From the NCBI RefSeq assembly GCF_006715025.1, contig NZ_VFMK01000001.1, positions 1,178,001 to 1,242,000 of the forward strand: a DNA stretch of 64,000 nucleotides, read 5' to 3'. A program made the translations under genes and the position numbers. Under the pieces are notes generated by a model, which was not told the DNA's origin, searched no databases, and saw nothing but the letters and a program-made list of their open reading frames with translations. Shown here piece by piece: positions 1-8,888 of this stretch. Source of the DNA: Serratia fonticola. GTDB taxonomy: Bacteria > Pseudomonadota > Gammaproteobacteria > Enterobacterales > Enterobacteriaceae. Position 1 is the stretch's first letter. Each line of letters starts with the position of its first letter.

Positions 1-59
1 GGCGTTTTTAGGCGAGATGAACAGGGACGTGAATCGCAGCCGGCCGTGATGCGCGGTGG

Positions 60-215
60 CGGAGTGAGACAAATCTGCCGGGAGCAGATTTGAACGCTGC
101 TTGCAGCGGCCCCGAAGGGGCGAGGCCCAGGACGGGCCGAGTAATAGCGCGCAGCGGCCGCCTGATTTGGCGAAGGCGCGGATTGCAAAGGGTTCCGCCT
201 TGAACCCTTTGCTCG
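60..215. other. non-coding hairpin array
   Basis: There is no convincing gene in 1-381. Positions 71-91 form an 8-bp perfect stem (AAATCTGC/GCAGATTT), 95-108 a CGCTGC/GCAGCG stem, 109-121 a GCCCC/GGGGC stem, 124-137 a GGCCC/GGGCC stem, and 185-212 an 11-bp perfect stem (GCAAAGGGTTC/GAACCCTTTGC). Five closely spaced perfect hairpins suggest a structured RNA or a dispersed non-coding repeat element. The first hairpin resembles the one at 51065-51089. The identity is unknown to me. Confidence 0.5.
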
Positions 216-352
216 GGCGCTGTCAGCGGGGTTCAATGAGACAACAAGAGGATAGCGGCCGAAACCTCTCGTGATTACCAAGAAATACTGAGAAAGCGGG
301 CACCAAGATTATCATTACGTTCGCTATCAGATTGGCTTTTGTCGTGATTTTG

Positions 353-376
353 AAGGGGCTATGTCGCCCCTTTTGA
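353..376 (+). terminator. Rho-independent terminator, possibly bidirectional
   Basis: An AAGGGGC/GCCCCTT stem with a short loop is followed on the plus strand by TTTT. It lies 10 bases beyond the stop of the minus-strand shikimate dehydrogenase-like gene. It could therefore end that transcript, and also a plus-strand transcript through the hairpin array at 60-215. Confidence 0.55.
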
Positions 377-381
377 TTTAT

Positions 382-1200
382 CTAGCCACGGGCATGGGCC
401 GCTGCTCGGGCGACTTGCTCATCGCTGGGGCGAACGCCGGTATACAGAACGAACTGTTCCAGCGCCTGTAAAGCGATCACTTCTGCACCGGTGATCACCT
501 GTTTGCCTTGATCACGAGCATAACGAATCAACGGTGTTTCGGCGGGCAGTGCCACCACATCAAAGGCGATCCTGGCGGCCTGAATAGTGGCTGGTTCAAA
601 GGCCAACTGTTCGGCTTCTGCGCCACCGGCCATGCCGATGGGTGTGACGTTAATCACCATCTCGACCCGCAAATCCCCCATTTCCGGCAGCCATGAATAG
701 CCATATTGTGTGGCTAATGCCTGGCCTGCCTGTGGGTTACGGGCAATGATATGACCGTTCTTGAAACCGGCATCGCGAAGGGCTGCGGTAACCGCTTTAG
801 CCATCCCACCGCTGCCACGTACGGCGAATGACGTTGTCACCGGGATCTGGTAGTGCGCCAGGAGTTTGGCGATGGCGATATAGTCGGTGTTATAAGCCCG
901 CAAAAAGCCGTCGTCGTTGACGATAGTATTGACCGATTCAATCGCCGTGGCAGAGGCATCCAGTTCATCAAGAAACGGAATACAGCTTTCCTTGAACGGC
1001 ATGGAAACCGCACAGCCGCGGATCCCTAATGCCCGCACGCCACCGACGGCTGCCTGAATATCCTTGGTGGTAAATGCCTTGTAGATAAAGTTGAGATCCA
1101 GTTCCTGATACAGATAGTTGTGAAAGCGGGTGCCAAAATTACCTGGCCGACCAGCCAGTGACATGCACAGTTGTGTATCTTTGTTGATTTCACGCGTCAT
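382..1200 (-). CDS. shikimate dehydrogenase-like protein (SDH-L/HI0607 type)
   Basis: This 272-residue protein has the two-domain AroE fold. The catalytic lysine lies in MPFKE (K70) and the partner aspartate in YNTD (D106). A glycine-rich nucleotide loop GSGGMAKA sits near residues 129-136. The usual SKSP substrate motif of AroE is replaced by SLAGRPGNFG near residue 14. That replacement and the overall sequence match my recollection of Haemophilus HI0607, the SDH-like subfamily, which has low shikimate activity and an uncertain physiological substrate. It is therefore probably not the housekeeping aroE. An AAGGG ribosome site precedes the ATG. It lies downstream of scrR on the same strand, separated by 227 bases, so it may be transcribed separately from the sucrose genes. 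Confidence 0.8.
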   Translation of the reverse strand: MTREINKDTQLCMSLAGRPGNFGTRFHNYLYQELDLNFIYKAFTTKDIQAAVGGVRALGIRGCAVSMPFKESCIPFLDELDASATAIESVNTIVNDDGFLRAYNTDYIAIAKLLAHYQIPVTTSFAVRGSGGMAKAVTAALRDAGFKNGHIIARNPQAGQALATQYGYSWLPEMGDLRVEMVINVTPIGMAGGAEAEQLAFEPATIQAARIAFDVVALPAETPLIRYARDQGKQVITGAEVIALQALEQFVLYTGVRPSDEQVARAAAHARG

Positions 1201-1427
1201 GAAGGGGCCCTTAGCTCATCAAAGTCAATGTCCCCACCCTCTGGCAAGCCTTGCGCGGGGATAATCGGTTTAGCTTACGCCAAATGGCGATAAATTCAGA
1301 TGGCGTTGCGTTATTAAGCACAAAATCTTCGGCACACAGCACGCCATGTTCTTGCAAGAGTATCGGTCATTGCCGGTCAATTGCACGGCCCCGATAGGCA
1401 GAAAACAGAGGGGGCCGAGAGAGAGCA

Positions 1428-2471
1428 TTACGGATGATTCAAAAGGTGTTTTGACCCCAGATGGCGCCAATGGATTTGGCCTGGCAATTGCAACACTGTC
1501 TGTTCGAGCGCGCGCTCTTCAATCAGAGCGGTCATCATGTCAAAACTGTGTTGCGCCAGGCCGCGGCAGTCCTGCGCCACGGTGTCAATCTTCAACGTCA
1601 TGCTATCAAACAGATAGTGATCGTCGAAGCTGCACAGATGGATATCACTCTCCATTAACTGGTGCTGGTTCAGGTAGCGTAATACGCCCTCCAGCAGACC
1701 GCAGGCTGCGGTAAATAACGCTTTTGGTGGGCGTCCAAGCTGTGCGCACAACTGGGCGATCATTTCGTAACCAGAGCTTGGGTGATAGTTGCCGTTGATG
1801 AGCCATTCTGGATTACAGGCTACACCGGCCCGCTCTAACCCAAGCTGGAAACCTGCCAAGCGATCCCGTGTGGGGGAGAGGCGCGGTTGCCCGCCGAGAA
1901 AGTAGAATTCTTGCGGATGCTGGCGTGCCACGGTTTCCACCAACGTTGCGGTCGGCGTGATGGAATCGGTGATCACCAGCGGTAAGGTGGAACCGGGGAT
2001 CAAACGGTCTATCTGAACTACCGGCAGGCTGGCGTTGATCTTCTGGTATTCCGCATCATTGAACTGGCAGGACGCGACGATCAAACCATCAACCTGGCGC
2101 TGTACCAGGCTGTTAACCGCCATCATTTCCTGGCCTGGGTTTTCATCGGTACAGGCAATCAGCAGCTGTAGCCCGGCTTCGCGGCACAGGGTTTCCAGCT
2201 CGCGTGAGGTGACGGCAAAACCATAGTTGGTCATTTCCGGTACCACCAGGCCAATCGTATGACTACGGGTAGAGCGTAATGAACGAGCATGGATGCTGGG
2301 CTGGTAGTGATGCTCATTGGCCAGGGCCAGGATGCGATCGCGGGTTTCGTCAGAAACGCGGTATTCCTTGCTACGCCCATTGAGCACCAGGCTGGCGGTT
2401 GATTTCGATACCCCTGCCAGCCCGGCGATATCACTGATGGTTATGCGTTTATTCTTTTTCACTGACGGCAT
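1428..2471 (-). CDS. scrR: LacI-family sucrose operon repressor ScrR
   Basis: This 347-residue LacI/GalR repressor has an N-terminal helix-turn-helix at about residues 10-32 (ISDIAGLAGVSKSTASLVLN) followed by a periplasmic-binding-protein-like sugar domain (IGLVVPEM, then CSFDDHYLF near the C terminus). In the ScrR family the inducer is fructose or fructose 1-phosphate. It is the last gene of scrKYABR, 21 bases after scrB, and is probably co-transcribed and autoregulated. The matching palindromic operators are visible before scrY and scrK. Confidence 0.9.
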   Translation of the reverse strand: MPSVKKNKRITISDIAGLAGVSKSTASLVLNGRSKEYRVSDETRDRILALANEHHYQPSIHARSLRSTRSHTIGLVVPEMTNYGFAVTSRELETLCREAGLQLLIACTDENPGQEMMAVNSLVQRQVDGLIVASCQFNDAEYQKINASLPVVQIDRLIPGSTLPLVITDSITPTATLVETVARQHPQEFYFLGGQPRLSPTRDRLAGFQLGLERAGVACNPEWLINGNYHPSSGYEMIAQLCAQLGRPPKALFTAACGLLEGVLRYLNQHQLMESDIHLCSFDDHYLFDSMTLKIDTVAQDCRGLAQHSFDMMTALIEERALEQTVLQLPGQIHWRHLGSKHLLNHP

Positions 2472-2492
2472 CTGTGTTCATCGTAGGATGCA

Positions 2493-3902
2493 TCATTCTA
2501 ACATGCATGGTGCCAGCAGCCAGTGATCCAACGTTATTAACGCCTCTCCCGTCAACCTTAACTGGGGAGGCGTGGCAGGAAAATAGCGTGAACTCATCAC
2601 TGCCTGGCCCTGGTTAATAAAAACTTCCACGCTGGACCGATCGAATAACATCTGCAATTGCTGAAGTTTGCCGCGCCAGTAACGCTGTTCTGGCTCACCG
2701 CTGTACAGATTAGCGCGGGTCAGACGCAGCAGCTCCCCGTCCCATTCCAGCGTCATGGCCTGGCCAAAATGGGCAATAAATGCGCCCTGAGGTAGCAACA
2801 GCAGCTCGGCACTGTCTATAGGCCATGCCGGAGCCGCGCTGGCTATCCCTTGCCATGCCTGATGCTGCCTGCGCAGTTGTTGCAGTTCGCCTGCCGGTTG
2901 CTGGTAAAGCTGGCCATTGCGCAGGTTAAGTTCTCTTGGGCAAGTCATGGTATGGATCCAGCCATACTGTAGGGTGGGGTGGGATGTCTCTTGCTGCTCA
3001 GGAACCCCCATCCAGCCGAATAGCAGACGGCGACCATCGTCGGTTAATGTGGTTTGTGGTGCATAAAACTCAAAACCGGCATCCAGTTCGTGAAATGTAC
3101 CGTGTTCGAAATCAGGTTTTACATAATCGAGTTTGCCGATCAGGTAACCGGTTTGATAGACATTGAGATAACGTTCTTCTTCTGCCTCCACCCCCTGAGG
3201 GCAGCAAAGAAGCACCTCAGATCCCCCTAACGTAAACAGATCGGGGCATTCCCACATATAGCCGAAATCCCCCATGCCGTTTAACTGAGAGCCGGCAATT
3301 TCCCCCAGCCAGTGCCAATCACGGAGATCGCTGGAGCGTAGCAGCAAAACCTTCCCCCGATCCTGCAAATCACGCGCGCCCAGCACCATGTACCAATCAT
3401 TTTTGTATCGCCAGACTTTCGGATCGCGGACATGCCCGCTATAGCCTGCGGGCAGTGGCAGTACCGGGCCCAGCTTATCGTAATCGCCGTCGGCATTTTC
3501 ACGCGCCAGGCATTGGTAAGCGGTACGCGAACCATCGGCATATTTCACGTTGCCGGTATACACCAGCATGATGCCGTCGTTTTCAACGACCGCTGAACCT
3601 GAGTAACAGCCATGGCTGTCATAATCGGCACCAGGTATTAGCGCGATCGGCTGATGCTGCCAGTGCAGCAAATCGGTTGATTGCCAATGGCCCCAACATT
3701 TTTTGCTATGGTCGCAGGCCAGTGGATTCCACTGATAAAACAGATGATAAACGCCCTTATGCTGGATCAGCCCGTTAGGATCGTTGAGTAATCCAACGCA
3801 GGGCGCCAAGTGCCAAACCGGGCGGTGAGGATCCTGTGCGGCATGACGTTGCCCATTCATCACGGCCAGCATGGCTTGTTTGATGACATGCAGTTCCGAC
3901 AT
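2493..3902 (-). CDS. scrB: sucrose-6-phosphate hydrolase
   Basis: This 469-residue glycoside hydrolase family 32 enzyme cleaves the sucrose 6-phosphate delivered by ScrA into glucose 6-phosphate and fructose in the cytoplasm. The five-bladed catalytic domain carries the WxNDPNG nucleophile motif (D41 in LLNDPNG), the RDPK transition-state motif near residue 160 and the ECPD acid/base motif near residue 218. A C-terminal beta-sandwich follows. No signal peptide is present. The ATG overlaps the stop of scrA by one base (TAATG), which implies translational coupling. Confidence 0.95.
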   Translation of the reverse strand: MSELHVIKQAMLAVMNGQRHAAQDPHRPVWHLAPCVGLLNDPNGLIQHKGVYHLFYQWNPLACDHSKKCWGHWQSTDLLHWQHQPIALIPGADYDSHGCYSGSAVVENDGIMLVYTGNVKYADGSRTAYQCLARENADGDYDKLGPVLPLPAGYSGHVRDPKVWRYKNDWYMVLGARDLQDRGKVLLLRSSDLRDWHWLGEIAGSQLNGMGDFGYMWECPDLFTLGGSEVLLCCPQGVEAEEERYLNVYQTGYLIGKLDYVKPDFEHGTFHELDAGFEFYAPQTTLTDDGRRLLFGWMGVPEQQETSHPTLQYGWIHTMTCPRELNLRNGQLYQQPAGELQQLRRQHQAWQGIASAAPAWPIDSAELLLLPQGAFIAHFGQAMTLEWDGELLRLTRANLYSGEPEQRYWRGKLQQLQMLFDRSSVEVFINQGQAVMSSRYFPATPPQLRLTGEALITLDHWLLAPCMLE

Positions 3903-5272
3903 TATTCGCTGTCCGTTTTGTATTTCAGCAGTAGCGAGATAATAAACGCGCTGCCAAAAGCGATAGCCAGGCCAATAAGATAATTGAGTATCGCGTTGGC
4001 TTGTACGATGGCCAGGCCAGGGATGGCCGTCAGCCCGACGGCATTCATGCCAACGTGATTAGCAACCACCCAGGCTCCCCCCAATGCCCCACCGGCTAAT
4101 GCCGCCAGGAAGGGCTTTACAAAGCGCAGGTTAATACCAAATATCGCGGCTTCGGTAATGCCCAGCATGGCCGAGAAAGCCGAAGGCACCGCAATGGCTT
4201 TGATCTTCGCGTCCCGGGTTTTAAAATAAACCGCCAGGCAAGCGCCCCCTTGGGCGATATTGGCCATAGACCAGATCGGCAACAGGAAGTTGACGCCAAT
4301 ATTCGGGTTACCGAGCAACCCGGCTTCAATGGCGTGGAAACTGTGGTGAATACCGGTGATCACAATCACCGAATACAGGCCACCAAATATTAACCCCGCC
4401 AGCCAACCGGCATGGGTAATTAATGTGCTGAGAACCAGCGAAATGCCATCCCCCAGTGCGCGCCCGGCCGGGCCGATAAACAGCATGGCAACAAAACCGG
4501 AGATGATCACCGTCAGGAACGGCGTGAGGATCAGGTCCAGAGCATCAGGGATCACCTTACGTAGCTGTTTCTCCACCAGGCTCATGAACCACACCGCCAG
4601 CAATACCGGGAATACGGTGCCCTGGTAACCGATCATGGCGATCTCCAGGCCAAAGAAATTCATGGTATGGAAACCACTGGCGACGCCCCAGGCGTTGGTC
4701 AATGCCGGATGCGTGAGGATGCCCCCCAGCGTTGCCCCCAGATAAGGATTACCGCCAAACTCCCGGGCAGCGGTAAAACCGATCAGGATGGGCAAGATGA
4801 TAAACGCCGCCGAGCTGAACATATCAAGCATGACAAATAGCGCACTGTCGGCATCTGCCCAGCCATACGTTTTCACCATGCCCAGCAATCCCATCAGCAG
4901 ACCGGAAGCGACGATGGCTGGAATGATGGGCACGAAAATATTCGACAGCAGGCGCGCCAGACGTTGCAGGGGGTTAAGCTTTTTGGCGGCAATATCGGCG
5001 GCTTCAGATTTACTCGACTCGTTGATGCCTGCCGCTTTGATAAATTCAGCGTGCACTTTATTCACCAGACCGGTACCGAAAATGATCTGGATCTGACCGG
5101 CGTTACTGAAGCAGCCTTTGACTCCCGCCAGTTTTTCTATCGTGGCTTTATCTACCAGGCTGTCATCGTTCAATACCAGCCGCAGGCGAGTAGCACAGTG
5201 CGCAGCGCTGGCAATATTGTTTGTTCCACCGAGCAGCGGTAACAGCGCTTTTGCGGTTGCAGTAATGTCCAT
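3902..5272 (-). CDS. scrA: PTS sucrose-specific EIIBC component
   Basis: This 456-residue inner-membrane permease takes up sucrose and phosphorylates it. The EIIB domain (1-90) has the phosphocysteine motif in HCATRLRL near residue 26. It is followed by a ten-helix EIIC domain with GITEAAIFGINL near residue 372, typical of the glucose-sucrose superfamily. No EIIA domain is fused, so it must borrow EIIA-Glc (Crr), as known ScrA proteins do. It overlaps scrB by one base and follows scrY by about 58 bases. Confidence 0.95.
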   Translation of the reverse strand: MDITATAKALLPLLGGTNNIASAAHCATRLRLVLNDDSLVDKATIEKLAGVKGCFSNAGQIQIIFGTGLVNKVHAEFIKAAGINESSKSEAADIAAKKLNPLQRLARLLSNIFVPIIPAIVASGLLMGLLGMVKTYGWADADSALFVMLDMFSSAAFIILPILIGFTAAREFGGNPYLGATLGGILTHPALTNAWGVASGFHTMNFFGLEIAMIGYQGTVFPVLLAVWFMSLVEKQLRKVIPDALDLILTPFLTVIISGFVAMLFIGPAGRALGDGISLVLSTLITHAGWLAGLIFGGLYSVIVITGIHHSFHAIEAGLLGNPNIGVNFLLPIWSMANIAQGGACLAVYFKTRDAKIKAIAVPSAFSAMLGITEAAIFGINLRFVKPFLAALAGGALGGAWVVANHVGMNAVGLTAIPGLAIVQANAILNYLIGLAIAFGSAFIISLLLKYKTDSE

Positions 5273-5297
5273 GCTCTCTCTCTTATCAACAGAAATG

Positions 5298-5320
5298 CGG
5301 CCATCCCCAGAGGATGGCCG
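5298..5320 (-). other. intercistronic hairpin scrY-scrA
   Basis: A 9-bp perfect stem (CGGCCATCC/GGATGGCCG) with a five-base loop lies between the scrY stop and the scrA start. No T-run follows on the minus strand, so it more likely protects or processes mRNA ends than terminates transcription. Confidence 0.55.
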
Positions 5321-5330
5321 TTAACAGGCA

Positions 5331-6743
5331 TCAGAAGAAGTATTTGAACCTGGCGCGTACGCCATAGCGCTGGTCGTTATCACCATTGGCGATTTTATTC
5401 TCGGCGTTGGCCTCGAGCATTGAGACATAGGCTCCCAGATAGAGATTGAAGTTCTTCATATCCATGATATTGGGGATCTGATATGAAGTATGGATGGTGT
5501 GGATATCATATTTGCCAGGTTCGCTGAGCGGATTATTGATATCGGCGTTTATTCCGCTGGTATTAAACTGTTTGATATTGTTGTGGGCATAGATATAGCC
5601 CAACTCGAAACGCCGCCACAGGACGTTAATCCCGCTGGTGAAATCCTGTTCGCCGGAAGCATCCAGATAGGCGGTATTCAGGTTGACCACCACGCCGTTA
5701 TCGGGGTTGGCGGCGGTATTGTTCCAGCCCAACGTCAGGCCATAGCCGTTCCGTTTCGACTGGTCGACCCATTGCCCTTGAGCATCCCGATAGCCATAAG
5801 CGTTATTCACCACGTTACTTTCCATCGCTACTGCCGCGCTGAACGTGTCATTTTTCCAGGCGATAACCGGGCGCAGATAGGCCACGTTCTTGTTATTTTC
5901 TAACCTGTTACCATGATATTCGTTTTCCTGGAACAGCGAGGTGCCATCTTCAACCAGCGTATTGAGCTCAAAGTACCAGTCACCGGCGTATTTGCTCAGC
6001 ATCACATTGCCGCCGCTGTTGCTCCGGCCGCGGCCTTCTTTCATCATGTAGATATAGCCGAAACCATCGGCATACAGGTCATTAGCGGTATTCCCCGAGT
6101 ATTGGATAAAAGTGTCCTGATTGAGCGGGAACATGTCATAAGCTTCAAAACGCCCAATTTTGGCTTGCCAATTTTTCTCGTTACCAAAGAAGAATGCGGC
6201 GTCATCAAGATTCATCTTGCCCGTCATGTCCGCCAGCGGTTGTACGCTGAAACCGGAGAAGTTGCCATCCTGATTACGACGATAACCGTCCAGGCCGATC
6301 AGGATGCGGCCATTCACGTCCCAACGTTCCTTATCTCCGGGTTTCCAGTCTTTTTTATCGCTGCTTTTCAATGAGGTTAATTGACCACTGCGGCTGGCAC
6401 CGTCGAGATTGAACTCTACGTCGCCGTACAGTTTCAAATCGCCGAAATCATTAAGCTTCAGGTTAGACGGTGCATCACGTTTGGATTCCAGTGCCGCCGT
6501 TTGTTGGGCAACCTGTTGAGTTTGCTGCTCTGTTTTGGCGGTGCGCTGTTCAAGTTGTTGTGCACGTTGTTCCGCAGAGTTGGCACGGGCTTCTGCCTGT
6601 TGGGCACGTTGTTCCGCCTGTTGTAGACGCTGCTCCAGCGCATTGAGACGATCTTCGATACTGATGTTTGAAGCGGCCAGCGCCGCGCCAGAGGTGGTAA
6701 ACAATAATCCTGCAGTTACAGCCAGAGAGTGGAATTTTTTCAT
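5331..6743 (-). CDS. scrY: sucrose porin ScrY
   Basis: This 470-residue outer-membrane porin of the maltoporin family has a signal peptide (about 1-23, ending AALA), then a Gln/Glu/Ala-rich coiled coil of about 60 residues starting SIEDRLNALEQRL. That periplasmic extension distinguishes ScrY from LamB. The rest is an 18-strand-type barrel ending in the aromatic RYGVRARFKYFF. It lets sucrose cross the outer membrane ahead of ScrA. Upstream are two ScrR-type palindromes and a CRP-like site. Confidence 0.95.
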   Translation of the reverse strand: MKKFHSLAVTAGLLFTTSGAALAASNISIEDRLNALEQRLQQAEQRAQQAEARANSAEQRAQQLEQRTAKTEQQTQQVAQQTAALESKRDAPSNLKLNDFGDLKLYGDVEFNLDGASRSGQLTSLKSSDKKDWKPGDKERWDVNGRILIGLDGYRRNQDGNFSGFSVQPLADMTGKMNLDDAAFFFGNEKNWQAKIGRFEAYDMFPLNQDTFIQYSGNTANDLYADGFGYIYMMKEGRGRSNSGGNVMLSKYAGDWYFELNTLVEDGTSLFQENEYHGNRLENNKNVAYLRPVIAWKNDTFSAAVAMESNVVNNAYGYRDAQGQWVDQSKRNGYGLTLGWNNTAANPDNGVVVNLNTAYLDASGEQDFTSGINVLWRRFELGYIYAHNNIKQFNTSGINADINNPLSEPGKYDIHTIHTSYQIPNIMDMKNFNLYLGAYVSMLEANAENKIANGDNDQRYGVRARFKYFF

Positions 6744-6787
6744 AGTGCTCTATCATCCGGGAAAGTAGTTATTGTTTTTTACTGAAA

Positions 6788-6804
6788 AGCTAAACCGGTT
6801 CGTC
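6788..6804. promoter_or_regulatory. ScrR operator upstream of scrY
   Basis: AGCTAAACCGGTTCGTC contains the core GCTAAACCGGTTC, whose complement recurs exactly upstream of scrK. It is a palindrome with a central CG, as expected for a LacI-family repressor. It lies about 45 bases upstream of the scrY start. Confidence 0.75.
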
Positions 6805-6848
6805 AAACGAAAGATAAGGGAGAATAGTGACGCTTAGCAATCATGTTT

Positions 6849-6864
6849 GCTAACACGTTTTAGC
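6849..6864. promoter_or_regulatory. second LacI-family palindrome (ScrR or Cra)
   Basis: GCTAACACGTTTTAGC is an imperfect palindrome with a central CG. It resembles both the ScrR sites here and the Cra (FruR) consensus, so either protein could bind. It sits between the CRP-like site and the scrY operator. Confidence 0.5.
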
Positions 6865-6867
6865 TAT

Positions 6868-6883
6868 TGTGAGCACGATCTCA
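6868..6883. promoter_or_regulatory. CRP-like site for scrY
   Basis: TGTGA-N6-TCTCA differs by one base from the CRP half-site consensus and lies about 130 bases upstream of the scrY start. Catabolite control of scr operons is established; its use here is inferred. Confidence 0.6.
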
Positions 6884-6904
6884 GATAGGCGCTGATAGAG
6901 AGAG

Positions 6905-6928
6905 AAAACGGTGAGCGGGAACTCACCG
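6905..6928 (-). terminator. terminator/attenuator after scrK
   Basis: On the minus strand a CGGTGAG/CTCACCG stem is followed by TTTT, ten bases past the scrK stop. It probably ends most scrK transcripts, leaving scrYABR to its own promoter. Confidence 0.65.
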
Positions 6929-6938
6929 CTGAATTCGC

Positions 6939-7874
6939 TCAGGCTTGACGCTGTAGAAAGGCGTTCAACTGGTCGGTACGTGGCAGCGCCGTCATCGCGC
7001 CTTTGGCTGTGGTAGCCAGGGCGCCACAGGCCTGAGCTTGAGCGATTACGCTAGCCCATTCGGCCTCGTGCGGAATTCTTCCCAGCTCCGCCAATGCGGC
7101 TAGCAGGCCAGCGACGAAGGCGTCTCCGGCACCGGTGGTATCGATGGGGGTAACAGGGGTTGCGTGGAAATGGCGAAGCTGTTTCCTGTCATGCATACAG
7201 ACCCCATCGCTGCCTAACGTCACCAGTAGCAAGTGCAACGGGAAGCGGGCCATCATCCAGTCGATGGCGTTGCCAAGCTCATTGATATTGCTGATAAAGC
7301 TTAGTTCTTCCAGCGATATTTTTACGACATTGGCCAACTGCAAGGCCTGATGCAGACAAGGACGCAGCGCTTGCGGCTGCTGCCAGACATCCTCACGGAT
7401 ATTGGGGTCAAAGCTGACCCAGCCTCCTGCTGCGCGGATCCTTTCCATTGCGGCATAAGTGGCGCTGCGGCTGGGTTCCTGTGAGAGGGAAATCGAGCAG
7501 GCGTGCAGCCATTCTCCAGCACGGAATGCCGGTAAATCAGTGGGTTGCAGGAACAGGTCGGCGCTAGGTTTTACCATGAAGGTAAACGAACGTTCACCAT
7601 GCTGATCCAGATCCACCACCACCGTAGAGGTGTGATGTTCGCTGTCTTGCGTCATGTAATGGGTATCCACATTTTCCGCACGCAATACCTGCTGCAGGAA
7701 TGCGCCAAAGCTGTCTTTACCTACTCTGCCAATAAAGGCACTGTTCCCCCCCAGGCGAGCGATGCCGACGGCCACATTGGCAGGTGCACCCCCTGGGCAT
7801 TTCAGATAACTGTTTGATGTTTCTGGTACTAAATCGACGACAGCGTCGCCTAATACCCATACACGATGAGTCAT
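6939..7874 (-). CDS. scrK: fructokinase
   Basis: This 311-residue PfkB/ribokinase-family sugar kinase phosphorylates the fructose released by ScrB to fructose 6-phosphate using ATP. PfkB signature 1 is visible as GGAPANVAVGIARLGG near residue 28, and signature 2 as DTTGAGDAFVAGLL near residue 245, with the catalytic aspartate in GAGD. It is first in the scrKYABR order. It is separated from scrY by 195 bases containing a terminator and a second promoter-operator region, and has its own ScrR operator 48 bases upstream. Confidence 0.95.
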   Translation of the reverse strand: MTHRVWVLGDAVVDLVPETSNSYLKCPGGAPANVAVGIARLGGNSAFIGRVGKDSFGAFLQQVLRAENVDTHYMTQDSEHHTSTVVVDLDQHGERSFTFMVKPSADLFLQPTDLPAFRAGEWLHACSISLSQEPSRSATYAAMERIRAAGGWVSFDPNIREDVWQQPQALRPCLHQALQLANVVKISLEELSFISNINELGNAIDWMMARFPLHLLLVTLGSDGVCMHDRKQLRHFHATPVTPIDTTGAGDAFVAGLLAALAELGRIPHEAEWASVIAQAQACGALATTAKGAMTALPRTDQLNAFLQRQA

Positions 7875-7921
7875 AAGTCATTCCTCTATAAGCGGGAGAT
7901 TCATTGTTAGCTAAAATAGAA

Positions 7922-7934
7922 GAACCGGTTTAGC
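7922..7934. promoter_or_regulatory. ScrR operator upstream of scrK
   Basis: GAACCGGTTTAGC is the exact complement of the core found upstream of scrY at 6789-6801. The shared core places scrK under the same repressor. Confidence 0.75.
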
Positions 7935-8113
7935 AAATCAATGAATTCATCATATCAATATTGGCTAAATGCAGGTAAGACGACGGATTTAAGATGTTAA
8001 CTCATTGATTATTGGTTTTTTATAAGCAAGGAGGACAATGAAGGTATAGGTTTATTTTCATCCTTCCTGAGAGTTCCCCCCCAGTGCTGATAGGTAAACT
8101 CAATGCGTATGTT

Positions 8114-8257
8114 TCACGCCAGTAACAACAGGTTCCATTCGGCGAAAAACATCAGAGAGTACGGCATGAGCCGTAGGTAATAGGCGCCGGTCTGTACGTC
8201 TTTACGATAATGTTGCGGTAAAACGAGGAGCAAGGGCTGGAAGGGCAACATCGGTGC
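8114..8257 (-). pseudogene. possible relic of an AbgT-type transporter C terminus
   Basis: A minus-strand frame open for about 48 codons ends at a TGA at 8114-8116 and reads APMLPFQPLLLVLPQHYRKD, then a hydrophobic LRLMPYSLMFFAEWNLLLLA. This recalls the last helices of AbgT-family p-aminobenzoyl-glutamate transporters. An in-frame TGA lies just upstream and no full gene surrounds it. The rest of 7875-8407 holds the scrK promoter region and nothing else I recognise. This is a weak call based on pattern only. Confidence 0.3.
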
Positions 8258-8407
8258 ATCCCGTCAGTTTCCAGCAGATCGATCAGGCCAATCGTCATAA
8301 ATTGGCCTTTGGAATTGGAAGAGATATTACCGAAGGCCACTTTCTACCTGATTCAACGTAAGAATGTGACACTGACGTCTGCTAAGGCAAGCCCTCTAAG
8401 AGCAATG

Positions 8408-8884
8408 CTAGTGGCGAATACAGACGAGCAGAGGATTGGAAAATCCCTTGATAATAATGGCATTCTTATTGACGACTCTGACCTTTGAATAAAATTCGAT
8501 GCCAGGGATCTGCGGTAATATTCTATTCTTCCATAAGTCTTCCGGTGTATTATCCCTTGGGTGGATATCTTCGTGGGTAAAGGCGATTTTGTTCACATTC
8601 TCCAGGTCGGATGGCGTAATAGTAAAATAGGTATTCCTGCTAAGGCTATAATGATTTTCCCCATGCTTCACCGAGCCTGAAAATTTTATAAATCCATAAT
8701 TTTCTGAAGTATACATGATATCAATATGTGCATTGAGATCGACTCTTTCAACACCAGGATCGCTGATGTGCGCGATCATTTCGGCGTCACAGTGGAACGG
8801 TTTGCGTTGCGGTGACTGGTAAATATAAAAAAGTATTGAGCCTAAGCTGATGAGAAACAGCGATATTATGGCGAGTTTTTTCAT
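8408..8884 (-). CDS. FidL-like single-pass membrane protein
   Basis: This 158-residue protein has one N-terminal membrane segment (about 4-22, LAIISLFLISLGSILFYIY) and a periplasmic domain with one cysteine near each end (C32 and C155). It starts four bases after the stop of the ToxR-like regulator, so they form a two-gene operon. In Salmonella the MarT regulator is paired with the inner-membrane protein FidL in the same order and size class, which is why I favour a FidL-like assignment. Its role is not established; by position it may modulate or shield the regulator's periplasmic domain. Confidence 0.65.
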   Translation of the reverse strand: MKKLAIISLFLISLGSILFYIYQSPQRKPFHCDAEMIAHISDPGVERVDLNAHIDIMYTSENYGFIKFSGSVKHGENHYSLSRNTYFTITPSDLENVNKIAFTHEDIHPRDNTPEDLWKNRILPQIPGIEFYSKVRVVNKNAIIIKGFSNPLLVCIRH

Positions 8885-8888
8885 CTTG

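Noticed and set aside
1346..1714. Plus-strand frame between the shikimate dehydrogenase-like gene and scrR
   Set aside because: It runs antisense into scrR, is low in recognisable features and has no ribosome site.
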